DNA from: Desulfuromonas sp.
GTDB lineage: Bacteria; Desulfobacterota; Desulfuromonadia; Desulfuromonadales; BM501
Assembly (NCBI RefSeq): GCF_002868845.1
Contig: NZ_PKUB01000013.1
Coordinates: 43,537-99,101 of the forward strand
Direction of reading: 5' to 3'
DNA: 55,565 nucleotides
Shown here: one piece after another, positions 35,759 to 44,116 of the stretch
Layout: every line of letters begins with the position of its first letter
Position numbering within the stretch: position 1 is the first letter of the stretch
Program-made: the position numbers and the translations under genes
Notes under the pieces: generated by a model
Databases searched by the model: none
What the model was told of the DNA's origin: nothing
The model's input: the letters and a program-made list of their open reading frames with translations, nothing else

Positions 35759-36300
35759 GCCCAGGCCGTCTCGGAAACCAGCGGGGCATCGCCCTGATCC
35801 TTGCCTTGCTGATGAGCTTCGCGATCATGGCCATGGTTACCGGGGTGCTTTACGTCGTCAGCCAGTCGACCCAACTCTCTACCGCGGGCAAGGGGTACGC
35901 CACTGCCGAAGAGGCGGCCGACGGGGCGATCAACGTGATGAAGGACGCCGTCAACCTGACCCTCTGGGGAGAGCCGGTGGCCGATGTGTTGCCCGATGTC
36001 AATTGCGTCGATAGCGCCGGCAACGACCTGGGCTACAAGCTCGATACGGCGATCCTCAACCAGAACAGCGAATGCACCACCACCATGAATCTCGGCTCGA
36101 CGGTTCTCGGCGGCAATTTCAGCGCCATGGTGACCATCGAGCGGCTCTTCAGCAAGGCCCTGCCAGGCGGGCGGCTCGAATTCGCCCGCTCGGCGGGGGG
36201 GCTGTCGAGCACGGCCATATTCTTCCGGATCAGCGCCACGGTGACCGGTCCTAACAGAACCCGGGCAGAGAACTCCGCCCTGTACCGCTTCGCCGGGTAA
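35713..36300 (+). CDS. PilX-like minor pilin assembly protein
   Basis: A 195-residue protein whose N-terminal helix NQRGIALILALLMSFAIMAM (residues about 22-41) matches the PilX N-terminus, where the prepilin site lacks the usual Glu at +5. A mixed domain follows with a Cys pair (NCVDS; SECTT) that may form a disulphide. The start is GTG at 35713 with a GAGGAGG ribosome site. It overlaps the PilW-like gene by 46 bases and is followed after 15 bases by the PilY1-like gene. Confidence 0.83.
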   Translation: METTHPEHRPQKPQMSPGRLGNQRGIALILALLMSFAIMAMVTGVLYVVSQSTQLSTAGKGYATAEEAADGAINVMKDAVNLTLWGEPVADVLPDVNCVDSAGNDLGYKLDTAILNQNSECTTTMNLGSTVLGGNFSAMVTIERLFSKALPGGRLEFARSAGGLSSTAIFFRISATVTGPNRTRAENSALYRFAG

Positions 36301-36315
36301 AAGGAGGCTAGAGGC

Positions 36316-39300
36316 ATGAGATACCTGCTGACCCTGTTGCTGACCCTGTTCTTTGCGGCCCCGGGCGTCCTCCACGCCGCCATGGACAGCTACTGCAGCG
36401 CGCCCCCGTATGTGACCCGCACCGTGGCGCCGAACATCATGATTTTGATGGATAATTCCAACGACATGATGGATTCGGCGTACCCGGAAGACTACGACTC
36501 CAGCAAGGACTACATCGGCTATTTCCATCCGACGGGCTGCTACAGTTACTCGAGCAACAAGTTCGAGGAACTGCTCAACACCTCGGGGAGCCCCAGCCGC
36601 TCCTACCTTGCGACGGAAACCTGCCCCGCGGCCGCCCCTTTCCGCGGCAAACTGATGAACTGGGCGACGATGTCCCGGTTCGACGTGCTGCAGAAGGTTC
36701 TGATCGGTGGCAATTCCGCCTCCAAACAGGGAAACGCCCACACCCTGGTCAGCATCAGCGGCGCCAGTTGGCCGGACCGGAGCGATACGACCTCGGGCTG
36801 TGTTTTTCAGGTCAACAACGGCAACCTGACCATTACCGAGACGGTGCCCAATGCGTGTTCGCTTTTGGACAGCCCCCCGGTCCCCATTGCCATGGAGTCG
36901 TCAGACGTCCTGCCCGGGGACGTGGGCGAAGTCGCCCCCCGAAGCCTGGAGCTGCTCCTTTCCGACTATGCCCAAGCCGTCTCGGACGGGGCCAAGGGGG
37001 CCTTTGCTTCGGCTTCGGACTTCTGGGACAATCTGGAGTTGGTTCCGTCGGCCTGGGCGGGGGCCTGTTCCTCCATCACGGTCGGCTCTCTTAATGGAAC
37101 TGTCGGATCCCCCTTTTCCCTGACCCTGACCCTTCCTGAGAACGCGGCGAACAAGACGGCGACCTGGACGACCACCACCATGCCGGCTTGGCTCGGAAGC
37201 CCGACCTACAGCAAGTACAACAACAAACTCACCAACGGCGTCGCCACCTGGACGGGAACACCGACGGCCGCGGGGAGCTTCCCTTTTGAGGTCTCGGTGA
37301 CCTCCACGTCCTGCACCGGAACCAGCACCATCAGCGGCAACGTCGTCATCTCCCCCGAAGACCTGAAGATCAACCATGTCAGCCCCCTCCCCGACGGAAA
37401 CCTCGACAACCCTTACACCCTCGAACTCCACGGGCAGGGAGGGATCGGGGCCTTGAGCTGGATGGCCGCCGGGCTTCCGGCGGGCCTTTCGATCGGCACG
37501 GCCACCGTCGGGTCGGTGACGAACTACTACATCTCCGGGACCCCGACAGTCGCGGGGACCTCCACGGTGACCCTGACCCTCTCGGACAGCAGCGGCGACA
37601 GCCTGACCCAGGATTTCGAGCTCTCCATCGTCGAAGGGCTGACAGTCACGACCAACTCTCTGCCCGGCGGGCAGGAGGGAGAGCCCTATGCCACCACCCT
37701 GTCGGCACAAGGCGGCTCCCCTGCCTATACCTGGTCGATCGTCGCCGGATCCCTCCCCTCCGGGGTGAGCATGAATTCCTCCGGGGTCTTCAGCGGAACG
37801 ATCGCCGCCGGGGCGGCTGGGAGTTACCCGATCACCGTCCAGTTGCAGGACTCGGTCGGAGATGTCACGACGGCCGATTTCACCATCGAAGTCGTTACGG
37901 CCCTCGGCCATGTGGAGATCTTTTCCACATCCCCATTGCCGACCGCCTACAAGGGGGTTTTCTACAGCTACCAGATCGTGGCCACTGGAGGGTGCGAGCC
38001 ATACACCTGGTCGGTCTCCTCAGGAAGCCTGCCGTCCTGGATGAGCCTCTCTGCCACCGGTGTGCTCAGCGGCACTCCGGACAACAACAACGACATCACC
38101 TATGCCGACTTCGATATTTCGGTCGAGGGGTGCGGGGGGTGGGTCGACACGGTGACCTTTTCCATCACGTCGCTGAAAAAAGCGCCCGGCGCCACCAATC
38201 GCTCTGCTTCCTATACCGTCAAGGTCGTACTGGAAGAAGAGGTTTTCCAGGATTCAAACGGCAACGACATCTGGGATCAGGGTGAATTCATAGATGACGA
38301 TAGCGATGGTTTGTTTGAACCTGCGGATGGAGAGGTCAGGTTTGAGGATGATAACGGCAACGGCGTGTGGGACGGCAAGGTAGGGATTTTTCACAAATTC
38401 TGGGATGCGAACAACCCCAGGGCCCGCTGGGGGATGACCAAGTTCAAGAACCAGGGCGTCTCGACGATCGTCGAGGCCAATTCTTGCATCCCGGTGACGA
38501 CTGCGTCCTCGTTCTATACGGCGATTCAGAACGCCACCCCCTCCGATTCGTCTCCCCTGGCCGACGGACTCTACGGGGTCATCAACTACTACGGGTTCGA
38601 CAACCCCTACGGGTTGGGGTACAGCGGCTGCACCAACAGCGACCCCATCGACGAGGTGCCCTGCAGGAAGAACTACGTGCTGGTCATCAGCTCCGGCACC
38701 GACGTAAGCGGCACTGACTTTTCCGCCACCGCCGACTGCACTGCCAGCGATCCCCTGGAGCAGAACGCCTGCTACGGCTACACCACCGACCTGAGAGACC
38801 CCGATTCCGCCGGGACGCAGAACGTGCACACTTTTATCGTCAACACCATGGGGACCAGCAACAACACGGAACTCGAGGCGGCGGCCCTCGCGGGAGGGGG
38901 GGGGTATTACCAGGCGGCGAGCGGTTCCGACCTGGAGACGGCACTGATCCAGGCCCTGGAGGACATCCTCGCCCAGGCCGCCTCGGGGACGGCGGTCTCC
39001 GTTCTCACCACCTCGTCGCGGGGAATCGGCTCCATGATCCAGGCCTACTTTCTGCCGGTCAAGCAGGAGGGGGAGAGGGAGGTCTCCTGGGTCGGGTACA
39101 CGCAGAACCTGTGGATCGACCCCCAGGACAACCTGCGCGAGGACTCCCCCACCGTCGACCACGAACTGGAACTTGACAACGACAAGGTCGTGCGCTTCTT
39201 CTTCGACGAAAGCGTCAACGAATCGAAGGCCGCCCTGTTCGAAACCGACGCCGACGGCACCGGCGGGGACCTGGGAACCTGCTCCGACTATGATCTTGTC

Positions 39301-41427
39301 ACCTTCTCGGACATCAGCTACAACTGGGAGGGGGGGGAGGCCCTCGCCCTTACGGACCCTTCGGACCGCACCATTTTCACCTCGAAGAAGCTCCTCCGGG
39401 TCGACAGTTCCGATGCGACGACGGCAACGACCTTTTCCCCCACGCTATTCACGACGGGCATGGACTCTGATCTGGTCAATGCGCTGAATGCCGGCGCCGG
39501 CGCCTTCACCGCCAACGAGATCATCGGCTATATCCGGGGCGAATGTCTGGAAACCGGGGTGTCGGGGGACAGCGCCTGCGGGGCGACTCCCAACGGCACC
39601 TTCCGTGACCGGCGGATCGGGGTGAGCGGCGGCGACACCAACGGCAACGTCTGGAAACTCGGCGACGTCATCAGTTCGACCCCCAAGGTCCTCTCCGGAA
39701 CGCCGGCCAACACCTACCACATCGACTACGGCGACAACACTTACTATCAGTATGTCTCCAGCGATACCTACAAACATCGCTCCTCCATCGCTTTCGTCGG
39801 CGCCAACGACGGCATGCTCCACGCGTTCCGGGTCGGTTATCTGGTCGACAGTGGTCTGGCTGAGGGGGTCAAGGCCAAGTTCCAGAATGCCTATGGCGTC
39901 ACCGCCGCGGCCACAGCCACCGACAAACTCGGGGAGGAGGTCTGGGGCTATATCCCCTACAATGCCTTGCCCTACCTGCAGTACCTCGCCGACCCCGATT
40001 ACGGCAGTTGCCACATCTACTACAACGATCTCTCGGTGCGCCTGGTCGATGCCAGCCTCGGCTGCGACACCGCAGTCGATGCTTCCTGCGACGACCCTGG
40101 CGAAGCCCGTAAAGCGGGGAGCTGGAAGACGGTCCTGATCGGCGGCATGCGCTTCGGAGGCGCCTGCGACGGGGGCAGTCCCACACCCCCGCTGGCCGGA
40201 ACCGGGTACTCGTCCTATTACGCCATCGACATCACCGATCCGGAGTCCCCGGTGCCGATGTGGGAGTTTTCCCATGCCGACATGGGCTTTGCCACCACCT
40301 TTCCCTCCATCATCCGAACCGGCGGCAAGACGACGAACGGAAACTGGTACCTGGCTATCGGCTCGGGGTCTACGGACCAACCCAAAAGCCGCATCGACCT
40401 CACCCAGGACATCGGTCGCTCCGGTACCGGCTACGTCTTTCTGCTCGACCTCAAAACCGGGGCCCTGGCGAAGAAGATCAGTCTCCACGACGGCAACGCC
40501 GACGTCGACGACAACCACATCGTCGGGGACATCCTCGCCATCGACAAAGACAAGGACTACGTTTCGGAGAAGATCTATTTCGGCACGTCCTACGATGACG
40601 GCTCTGGGACCTGGAAAGGAAAGCTCTTCGCCATCGACATCCCCGACCAGGACCTCACAGCGGCCTGGGCCCCCAACGTCGTGTCGCTGTTCGAAGATGC
40701 CTATCCCTTTACGGCATCTCCCGACGCCACCCGTGACTCCGTAGGAACGACCTGGGTCTATGCCGGCTCCGGCAAGTATTTCAGCGACCTCGACGAGAGT
40801 GACACGTCTGACCAGATCTTCTTTGGTCTGAAGGATCTTTCCACGATTACTTACCCCCTGGTCGCCACGGATCTCGACGACCAGTCGGCGGTGACCACGA
40901 CGGGGACGGTCACCGGAACCACAAGTGTGTGCCTCTACGACTCGGCCGATAACGATTTTTCGATGCAGGACCTTGTGACCTCGGTAAGCGGCACCGAGGC
41001 GGCCGCCTCCGACACCGGCTGGCGGTTGACCCTTTCCGGCGGGGAGCGGATGATCACCCGTCCCCTGGCGGTCGGCGGTCTGGTCGACTTCCTGACCTAC
41101 AAGCCGAGTTCCGATCCCTGCTCCTACGGGGGGAATTCGTACCTGTACGCCGTCGGCTACACGAGCGGCGTCGCACCTCCGAGCGTGGCGATCCGCGCCC
41201 CGGATACGACCAACGGTGCCACCGAAGGGACGGTGACGGTGAATCGCGGCATTCTGCTTGGCCCCGGCGCCCCCCCCACGGGGGAGGCGATCATTATCCC
41301 GCCACCCAAGGAAGGCCAGGAGCAGTTGAAGAAAAAGATCCAGATCGCCACCGGGGTCATTGTCGAGGCGGAGAACACTCCCGTACTGTCGGTTATCTCC
41401 AATGTGATCCACTGGCTGAAGAAATAG
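36316..41427 (+). CDS. PilY1-like pilus tip adhesin with Ig-like insertion
   Basis: A 1703-residue exported protein. Residues 1-21 are a signal peptide (cleavage near VLHAA). A von Willebrand A-like start (NIMILMDNSNDM, residues about 40-51) is followed by about four putative-Ig (He_PIG) repeats at about 250-625, each with the GLPAGLSI or SGTP-type signature. An Asp-rich DSNGNDIWDQGEFIDDDSDG stretch comes next (about 645-690), and then the rest of the A domain (NYVLVISSGTD). The C-terminal PilY1 beta-propeller covers about 1000-1620, with GDVISSTPKVL, FVGANDGMLHAFRVG and a calcium-type loop DKDKDYVSEKIYF near 1411. PilY1 proteins sit at the pilus tip and are needed for assembly, adhesion and surface sensing. 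It is the last gene of the minor-pilin operon, followed by a terminator. Confidence 0.9.
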   Translation: MRYLLTLLLTLFFAAPGVLHAAMDSYCSAPPYVTRTVAPNIMILMDNSNDMMDSAYPEDYDSSKDYIGYFHPTGCYSYSSNKFEELLNTSGSPSRSYLATETCPAAAPFRGKLMNWATMSRFDVLQKVLIGGNSASKQGNAHTLVSISGASWPDRSDTTSGCVFQVNNGNLTITETVPNACSLLDSPPVPIAMESSDVLPGDVGEVAPRSLELLLSDYAQAVSDGAKGAFASASDFWDNLELVPSAWAGACSSITVGSLNGTVGSPFSLTLTLPENAANKTATWTTTTMPAWLGSPTYSKYNNKLTNGVATWTGTPTAAGSFPFEVSVTSTSCTGTSTISGNVVISPEDLKINHVSPLPDGNLDNPYTLELHGQGGIGALSWMAAGLPAGLSIGTATVGSVTNYYISGTPTVAGTSTVTLTLSDSSGDSLTQDFELSIVEGLTVTTNSLPGGQEGEPYATTLSAQGGSPAYTWSIVAGSLPSGVSMNSSGVFSGTIAAGAAGSYPITVQLQDSVGDVTTADFTIEVVTALGHVEIFSTSPLPTAYKGVFYSYQIVATGGCEPYTWSVSSGSLPSWMSLSATGVLSGTPDNNNDITYADFDISVEGCGGWVDTVTFSITSLKKAPGATNRSASYTVKVVLEEEVFQDSNGNDIWDQGEFIDDDSDGLFEPADGEVRFEDDNGNGVWDGKVGIFHKFWDANNPRARWGMTKFKNQGVSTIVEANSCIPVTTASSFYTAIQNATPSDSSPLADGLYGVINYYGFDNPYGLGYSGCTNSDPIDEVPCRKNYVLVISSGTDVSGTDFSATADCTASDPLEQNACYGYTTDLRDPDSAGTQNVHTFIVNTMGTSNNTELEAAALAGGGGYYQAASGSDLETALIQALEDILAQAASGTAVSVLTTSSRGIGSMIQAYFLPVKQEGEREVSWVGYTQNLWIDPQDNLREDSPTVDHELELDNDKVVRFFFDESVNESKAALFETDADGTGGDLGTCSDYDLVTFSDISYNWEGGEALALTDPSDRTIFTSKKLLRVDSSDATTATTFSPTLFTTGMDSDLVNALNAGAGAFTANEIIGYIRGECLETGVSGDSACGATPNGTFRDRRIGVSGGDTNGNVWKLGDVISSTPKVLSGTPANTYHIDYGDNTYYQYVSSDTYKHRSSIAFVGANDGMLHAFRVGYLVDSGLAEGVKAKFQNAYGVTAAATATDKLGEEVWGYIPYNALPYLQYLADPDYGSCHIYYNDLSVRLVDASLGCDTAVDASCDDPGEARKAGSWKTVLIGGMRFGGACDGGSPTPPLAGTGYSSYYAIDITDPESPVPMWEFSHADMGFATTFPSIIRTGGKTTNGNWYLAIGSGSTDQPKSRIDLTQDIGRSGTGYVFLLDLKTGALAKKISLHDGNADVDDNHIVGDILAIDKDKDYVSEKIYFGTSYDDGSGTWKGKLFAIDIPDQDLTAAWAPNVVSLFEDAYPFTASPDATRDSVGTTWVYAGSGKYFSDLDESDTSDQIFFGLKDLSTITYPLVATDLDDQSAVTTTGTVTGTTSVCLYDSADNDFSMQDLVTSVSGTEAAASDTGWRLTLSGGERMITRPLAVGGLVDFLTYKPSSDPCSYGGNSYLYAVGYTSGVAPPSVAIRAPDTTNGATEGTVTVNRGILLGPGAPPTGEAIIIPPPKEGQEQLKKKIQIATGVIVEAENTPVLSVISNVIHWLKK

Positions 41428-41464
41428 GGCCGCCAACTCCATGATGGATCGAACGCTGTTTGCT

Positions 41465-41498
41465 GCCCCGCCAACCGAAACGGTTGGCGGGGCTTTTT
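41465..41498 (+). terminator. Terminator of the minor-pilin/PilY1 operon
   Basis: A 13-bp perfect stem (GCCCCGCCAACCG / CGGTTGGCGGGGC) with an AAA loop and five T, 38 bases after the stop. Confidence 0.92.
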
Positions 41499-41501
41499 CC
41501 C

Positions 41502-41531
41502 TTGCGCCCGCCCCGCCGCTTTTCGTATAGT
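41502..41531 (+). promoter_or_regulatory. Candidate promoter of the DUF1015 gene
   Basis: TTGCGC at 41502-41507, an 18-base spacer, then TATAGT at 41526-41531, 40 bases before the ATG and directly after the upstream terminator. Confidence 0.4.
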
Positions 41532-41570
41532 GAGTGCCTCAATTCACGGAAAAGAGGGGGTTTTTCAGCT

Positions 41571-42920
41571 ATGGCTAAAATTGTTCCGTTTCGCGGGGTG
41601 CGCTACAACCCGGACAGCGTTAAAGACCTGTCTAAGGTGATGGCTCCCCCCTACGACGTGATCTCGCCCGAACTTCAGGATGACCTTTACGCCCGCCACC
41701 CGGCCAACGTGGTCCGCCTCATCCTCGGCAAGACTTCCGAAGAGGACGGCGAGGCCGACAACCGCTACACCCGCGCCGCCGCCGACTTTGAAAAGTGGCA
41801 GGAGGACGGTGCTTTGATGCGCGACGCCGAGCCCTCCGTCTACCTCTATGACCAGGAATACCCCATCGAGGACGGCACCGTCGTCGTACGCAAGGGGTTC
41901 ATGGCCCTGACCCGCATCGAGGATTTCTCCTCCGGGGTGGTCAAGCCCCACGAGAAGACGTTGAGCGGTCCCAAGACCGACCGACTCAACCTCACCAAGG
42001 CCTGTGGCGCCAATTTCAGCCCCATCTTCTCCCTCTACTCCGACCCCTGCTGCGCCCTGGAGTCCCTGACCCGCAAGGATCGGGAGCAGAGCCCGGCCCT
42101 CGAAGTCTCTGACGACGACGGTGTCAAGCACCGGCTCTGGAGGGTGACCGACCCGGCGAGCATCGAGAAGGCTCAGGAACTCCTCTCCAGCAAGCCTCTC
42201 TTCATCGCAGACGGCCACCATCGCTACGAGACGGCCCTCAACTTCCGCAACCTGATGCGGGAGAAGCATCCCGGCTACACCGGCAAGGAGCTCTTTAACT
42301 ACGTCCTCATGTACTTCGCCAACATGGAGGACCAGGGGATGCTGATCTTCCCGACCCACAGGATGATTTTCAACCTGGAGGCCTTTCACCTGAAGAGCCT
42401 TCTGGAGGCCCTTGGGGAGCACTTCCTCATCGACCGCCGGCAGATCGACTCCACCGATCCCGCTGCGCGGGCGCAGGCCCGTGAGGAACTGAAGGAGAGG
42501 GGCCGGGACAAGCACGTCATGGGCCTTTTCGCCGGGGACGAGACCCTCTATTTCCTTACCCTGAAGGACGAGGCGGTGATGGATAGCTTCTTCGACCCCA
42601 GCTCTCCGAAAGTTCTGAGGACCCTCGACGTCTCGATTCTCCACAAGCTGATCCTGGAGGGGCTCCTCGACATTACGCCGGAGGCCCAGGAGAAGCAGGT
42701 CAATCTCAAGTACGTGAAGAATTTCGACGACCCCTTCGATCTTGTTCAGTGCGGCGAGTTTCAGCTGGCCTTCCTCATGAATTCCACCCGCATGAGCGAA
42801 GTTCGCGACGTGGCCAACGCCGGGGAGAAGATGCCGCAGAAATCGACTTACTTCTACCCCAAGCTCCTCACCGGGCTGGTCATCAACAAGATCGCTGCAT
42901 CGGAGACGGTGGAGGGGTAA
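41571..42920 (+). CDS. DUF1015 family protein
   Basis: A 449-residue soluble protein of the widespread DUF1015 family. It is recognised by MAKIVPFRGVRYNPDSV at the start, the APPYDVIS motif (residues about 24-31), HPANVVRLILGK, the central KPHEKTLSGPKTDRL block and the IADGHHRYETALNFR motif (about residues 214-228). The invariant His, Asp and Arg residues suggest an enzyme, but the reaction is not known to me. It is followed after 43 bases by a ParM-like gene on the same strand, with which it may form an operon. A ribosome site (AGAGGGGG) lies about ten bases before the ATG. Confidence 0.9.
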   Translation: MAKIVPFRGVRYNPDSVKDLSKVMAPPYDVISPELQDDLYARHPANVVRLILGKTSEEDGEADNRYTRAAADFEKWQEDGALMRDAEPSVYLYDQEYPIEDGTVVVRKGFMALTRIEDFSSGVVKPHEKTLSGPKTDRLNLTKACGANFSPIFSLYSDPCCALESLTRKDREQSPALEVSDDDGVKHRLWRVTDPASIEKAQELLSSKPLFIADGHHRYETALNFRNLMREKHPGYTGKELFNYVLMYFANMEDQGMLIFPTHRMIFNLEAFHLKSLLEALGEHFLIDRRQIDSTDPAARAQAREELKERGRDKHVMGLFAGDETLYFLTLKDEAVMDSFFDPSSPKVLRTLDVSILHKLILEGLLDITPEAQEKQVNLKYVKNFDDPFDLVQCGEFQLAFLMNSTRMSEVRDVANAGEKMPQKSTYFYPKLLTGLVINKIAASETVEG

Positions 42921-42963
42921 CGAGGGAAGGGTGGAAGAACCCCGGCCCTTCATGGAGGTAAAA

Positions 42964-44004
42964 GTGGAAATTCTCGGGATCGATATCGGTTTCGGTTTCA
43001 CCAAGGCGACCAACGGCAGGGATACCCTGATCTTCAAGTCGGTCCTCGGCGAGGCTACCGACATCCAGTTCAAGGAACCCCTGATCGCCGAAACCGCCGC
43101 GGAGGAGCATCTGCAGGTCGAGGTAGACGGCAAGGCCTATTTTCTCGGGGAGCTGGCCGAGCGGCAGAGCAACGTCCGGTTTTTCACCCTGGACCAGGCC
43201 CAGTTCATCAGCACCTTCGCCAAGAACCTGGCCCTGGCGGCGGCGGCCCGCCTGGTAGGGGGCTTCGTCCCGGTCAACCTGGTGACCGGCCTGCCCATCG
43301 GCTACTACCGCAAGTACAAGGACGAGCTCGCCAGCATCCTGCAGGGCGAACACAAGGTGGTCCTTACCGGCGCCGACGGAAAGAGCCAGGAAAAGGTCGT
43401 CAGCGTCAACAAGGTGCGGGTCATTCCCCAGCCTATCGGCTCTCTGTTTCAGCTTATGCTCAACGACCTGGGCGACCTGGGCGACAAGCGGCTGGTCAAG
43501 GAGAAGATCGGGGTTATCGATGTCGGCTTCCGCACCTCCGACTACACCGTTTCCGACAAGATGCGCTACTCGGAACGGGGCAGCCGCACCACCGACTCGG
43601 GCATCGCACGGGCATTCAGCGTCATCGCCGCCAAGCTCCGGGAAAAGAGCGGGGTCAACGTGGAGCTCTACCGGCTTTACGATGCGGTGGACCGGGGCTC
43701 CATCAAGATCCGCGGCAAGGAGTACGAGCTCAAGAGCCTGACCGAACAGGTCTTCGGTCAGCTGGCCGCCGCGGTCGCCAACGAGGTCGACCGCCTCTGG
43801 GTCGACGATTGGGACATGGATGCCATGGCGATTACCGGCGGCGGAGGGGCGGTCCTCGCCAAGTACCTCGAACCGCTGCTCAACGGTCACATCCTGACCC
43901 TCGACTCCGGTGGCGACGCCCGGTTCAACAACGTCAAGGGCTACTGGCGATTCGGCAAGCATCTCTGGGCCCGCGGGGTCGCCCCTACCGCCCCGGAGAA
44001 GTGA
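42964..44004 (+). CDS. ParM/StbA-like actin-family ATPase, chromosomal
   Basis: A 346-residue protein with the actin/Hsp70 nucleotide fold: phosphate-1 loop LGIDIGFGFTKA near the start, phosphate-2 loop IGVIDVGFRTSDYTV (residues about 182-196), and the adenosine motif AITGGGGAVLAKYL near the C-terminus. ParM-type proteins polymerise to push plasmids apart, usually with a ParR adaptor encoded next door. No ParR-like gene or centromere-like repeat array is visible here, so a chromosomal cytoskeletal or scaffold role is more likely. I chose GTG at 42964 because GGAGG ends five bases before it; GTG at 42931 and ATG at 42952 are in frame but less well placed. A terminator follows. Confidence 0.85.
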   Translation: MEILGIDIGFGFTKATNGRDTLIFKSVLGEATDIQFKEPLIAETAAEEHLQVEVDGKAYFLGELAERQSNVRFFTLDQAQFISTFAKNLALAAAARLVGGFVPVNLVTGLPIGYYRKYKDELASILQGEHKVVLTGADGKSQEKVVSVNKVRVIPQPIGSLFQLMLNDLGDLGDKRLVKEKIGVIDVGFRTSDYTVSDKMRYSERGSRTTDSGIARAFSVIAAKLREKSGVNVELYRLYDAVDRGSIKIRGKEYELKSLTEQVFGQLAAAVANEVDRLWVDDWDMDAMAITGGGGAVLAKYLEPLLNGHILTLDSGGDARFNNVKGYWRFGKHLWARGVAPTAPEK

Positions 44005-44019
44005 TTCCGGCAGATTTGA

Positions 44020-44053
44020 AGCCCCCGCCGGTTCCCGCCGACGGGGGCTTTTT
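44020..44053 (+). terminator. Terminator of the ParM-like gene
   Basis: An 8-bp stem (AGCCCCCG / CGGGGGCT) with a 14-base loop and a T-run, 15 bases after the stop. Confidence 0.8.
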
Positions 44054-44116
44054 CATGCAGAAGGTCCGATCCCCTCGTTTCAGTGCATGCCTTCTCTTTC
44101 GGAAAGGTACTGACCG

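Noticed and set aside
39445-41442. A 665-codon frame antisense to the PilY1-like gene
   Set aside because: Shadow frame; the plus strand carries the PilY1 propeller motifs.
42964-44004. Integrated plasmid, because of the ParM-like gene
   Set aside because: No replication, mobilisation or partition partner genes and no composition change flank it.
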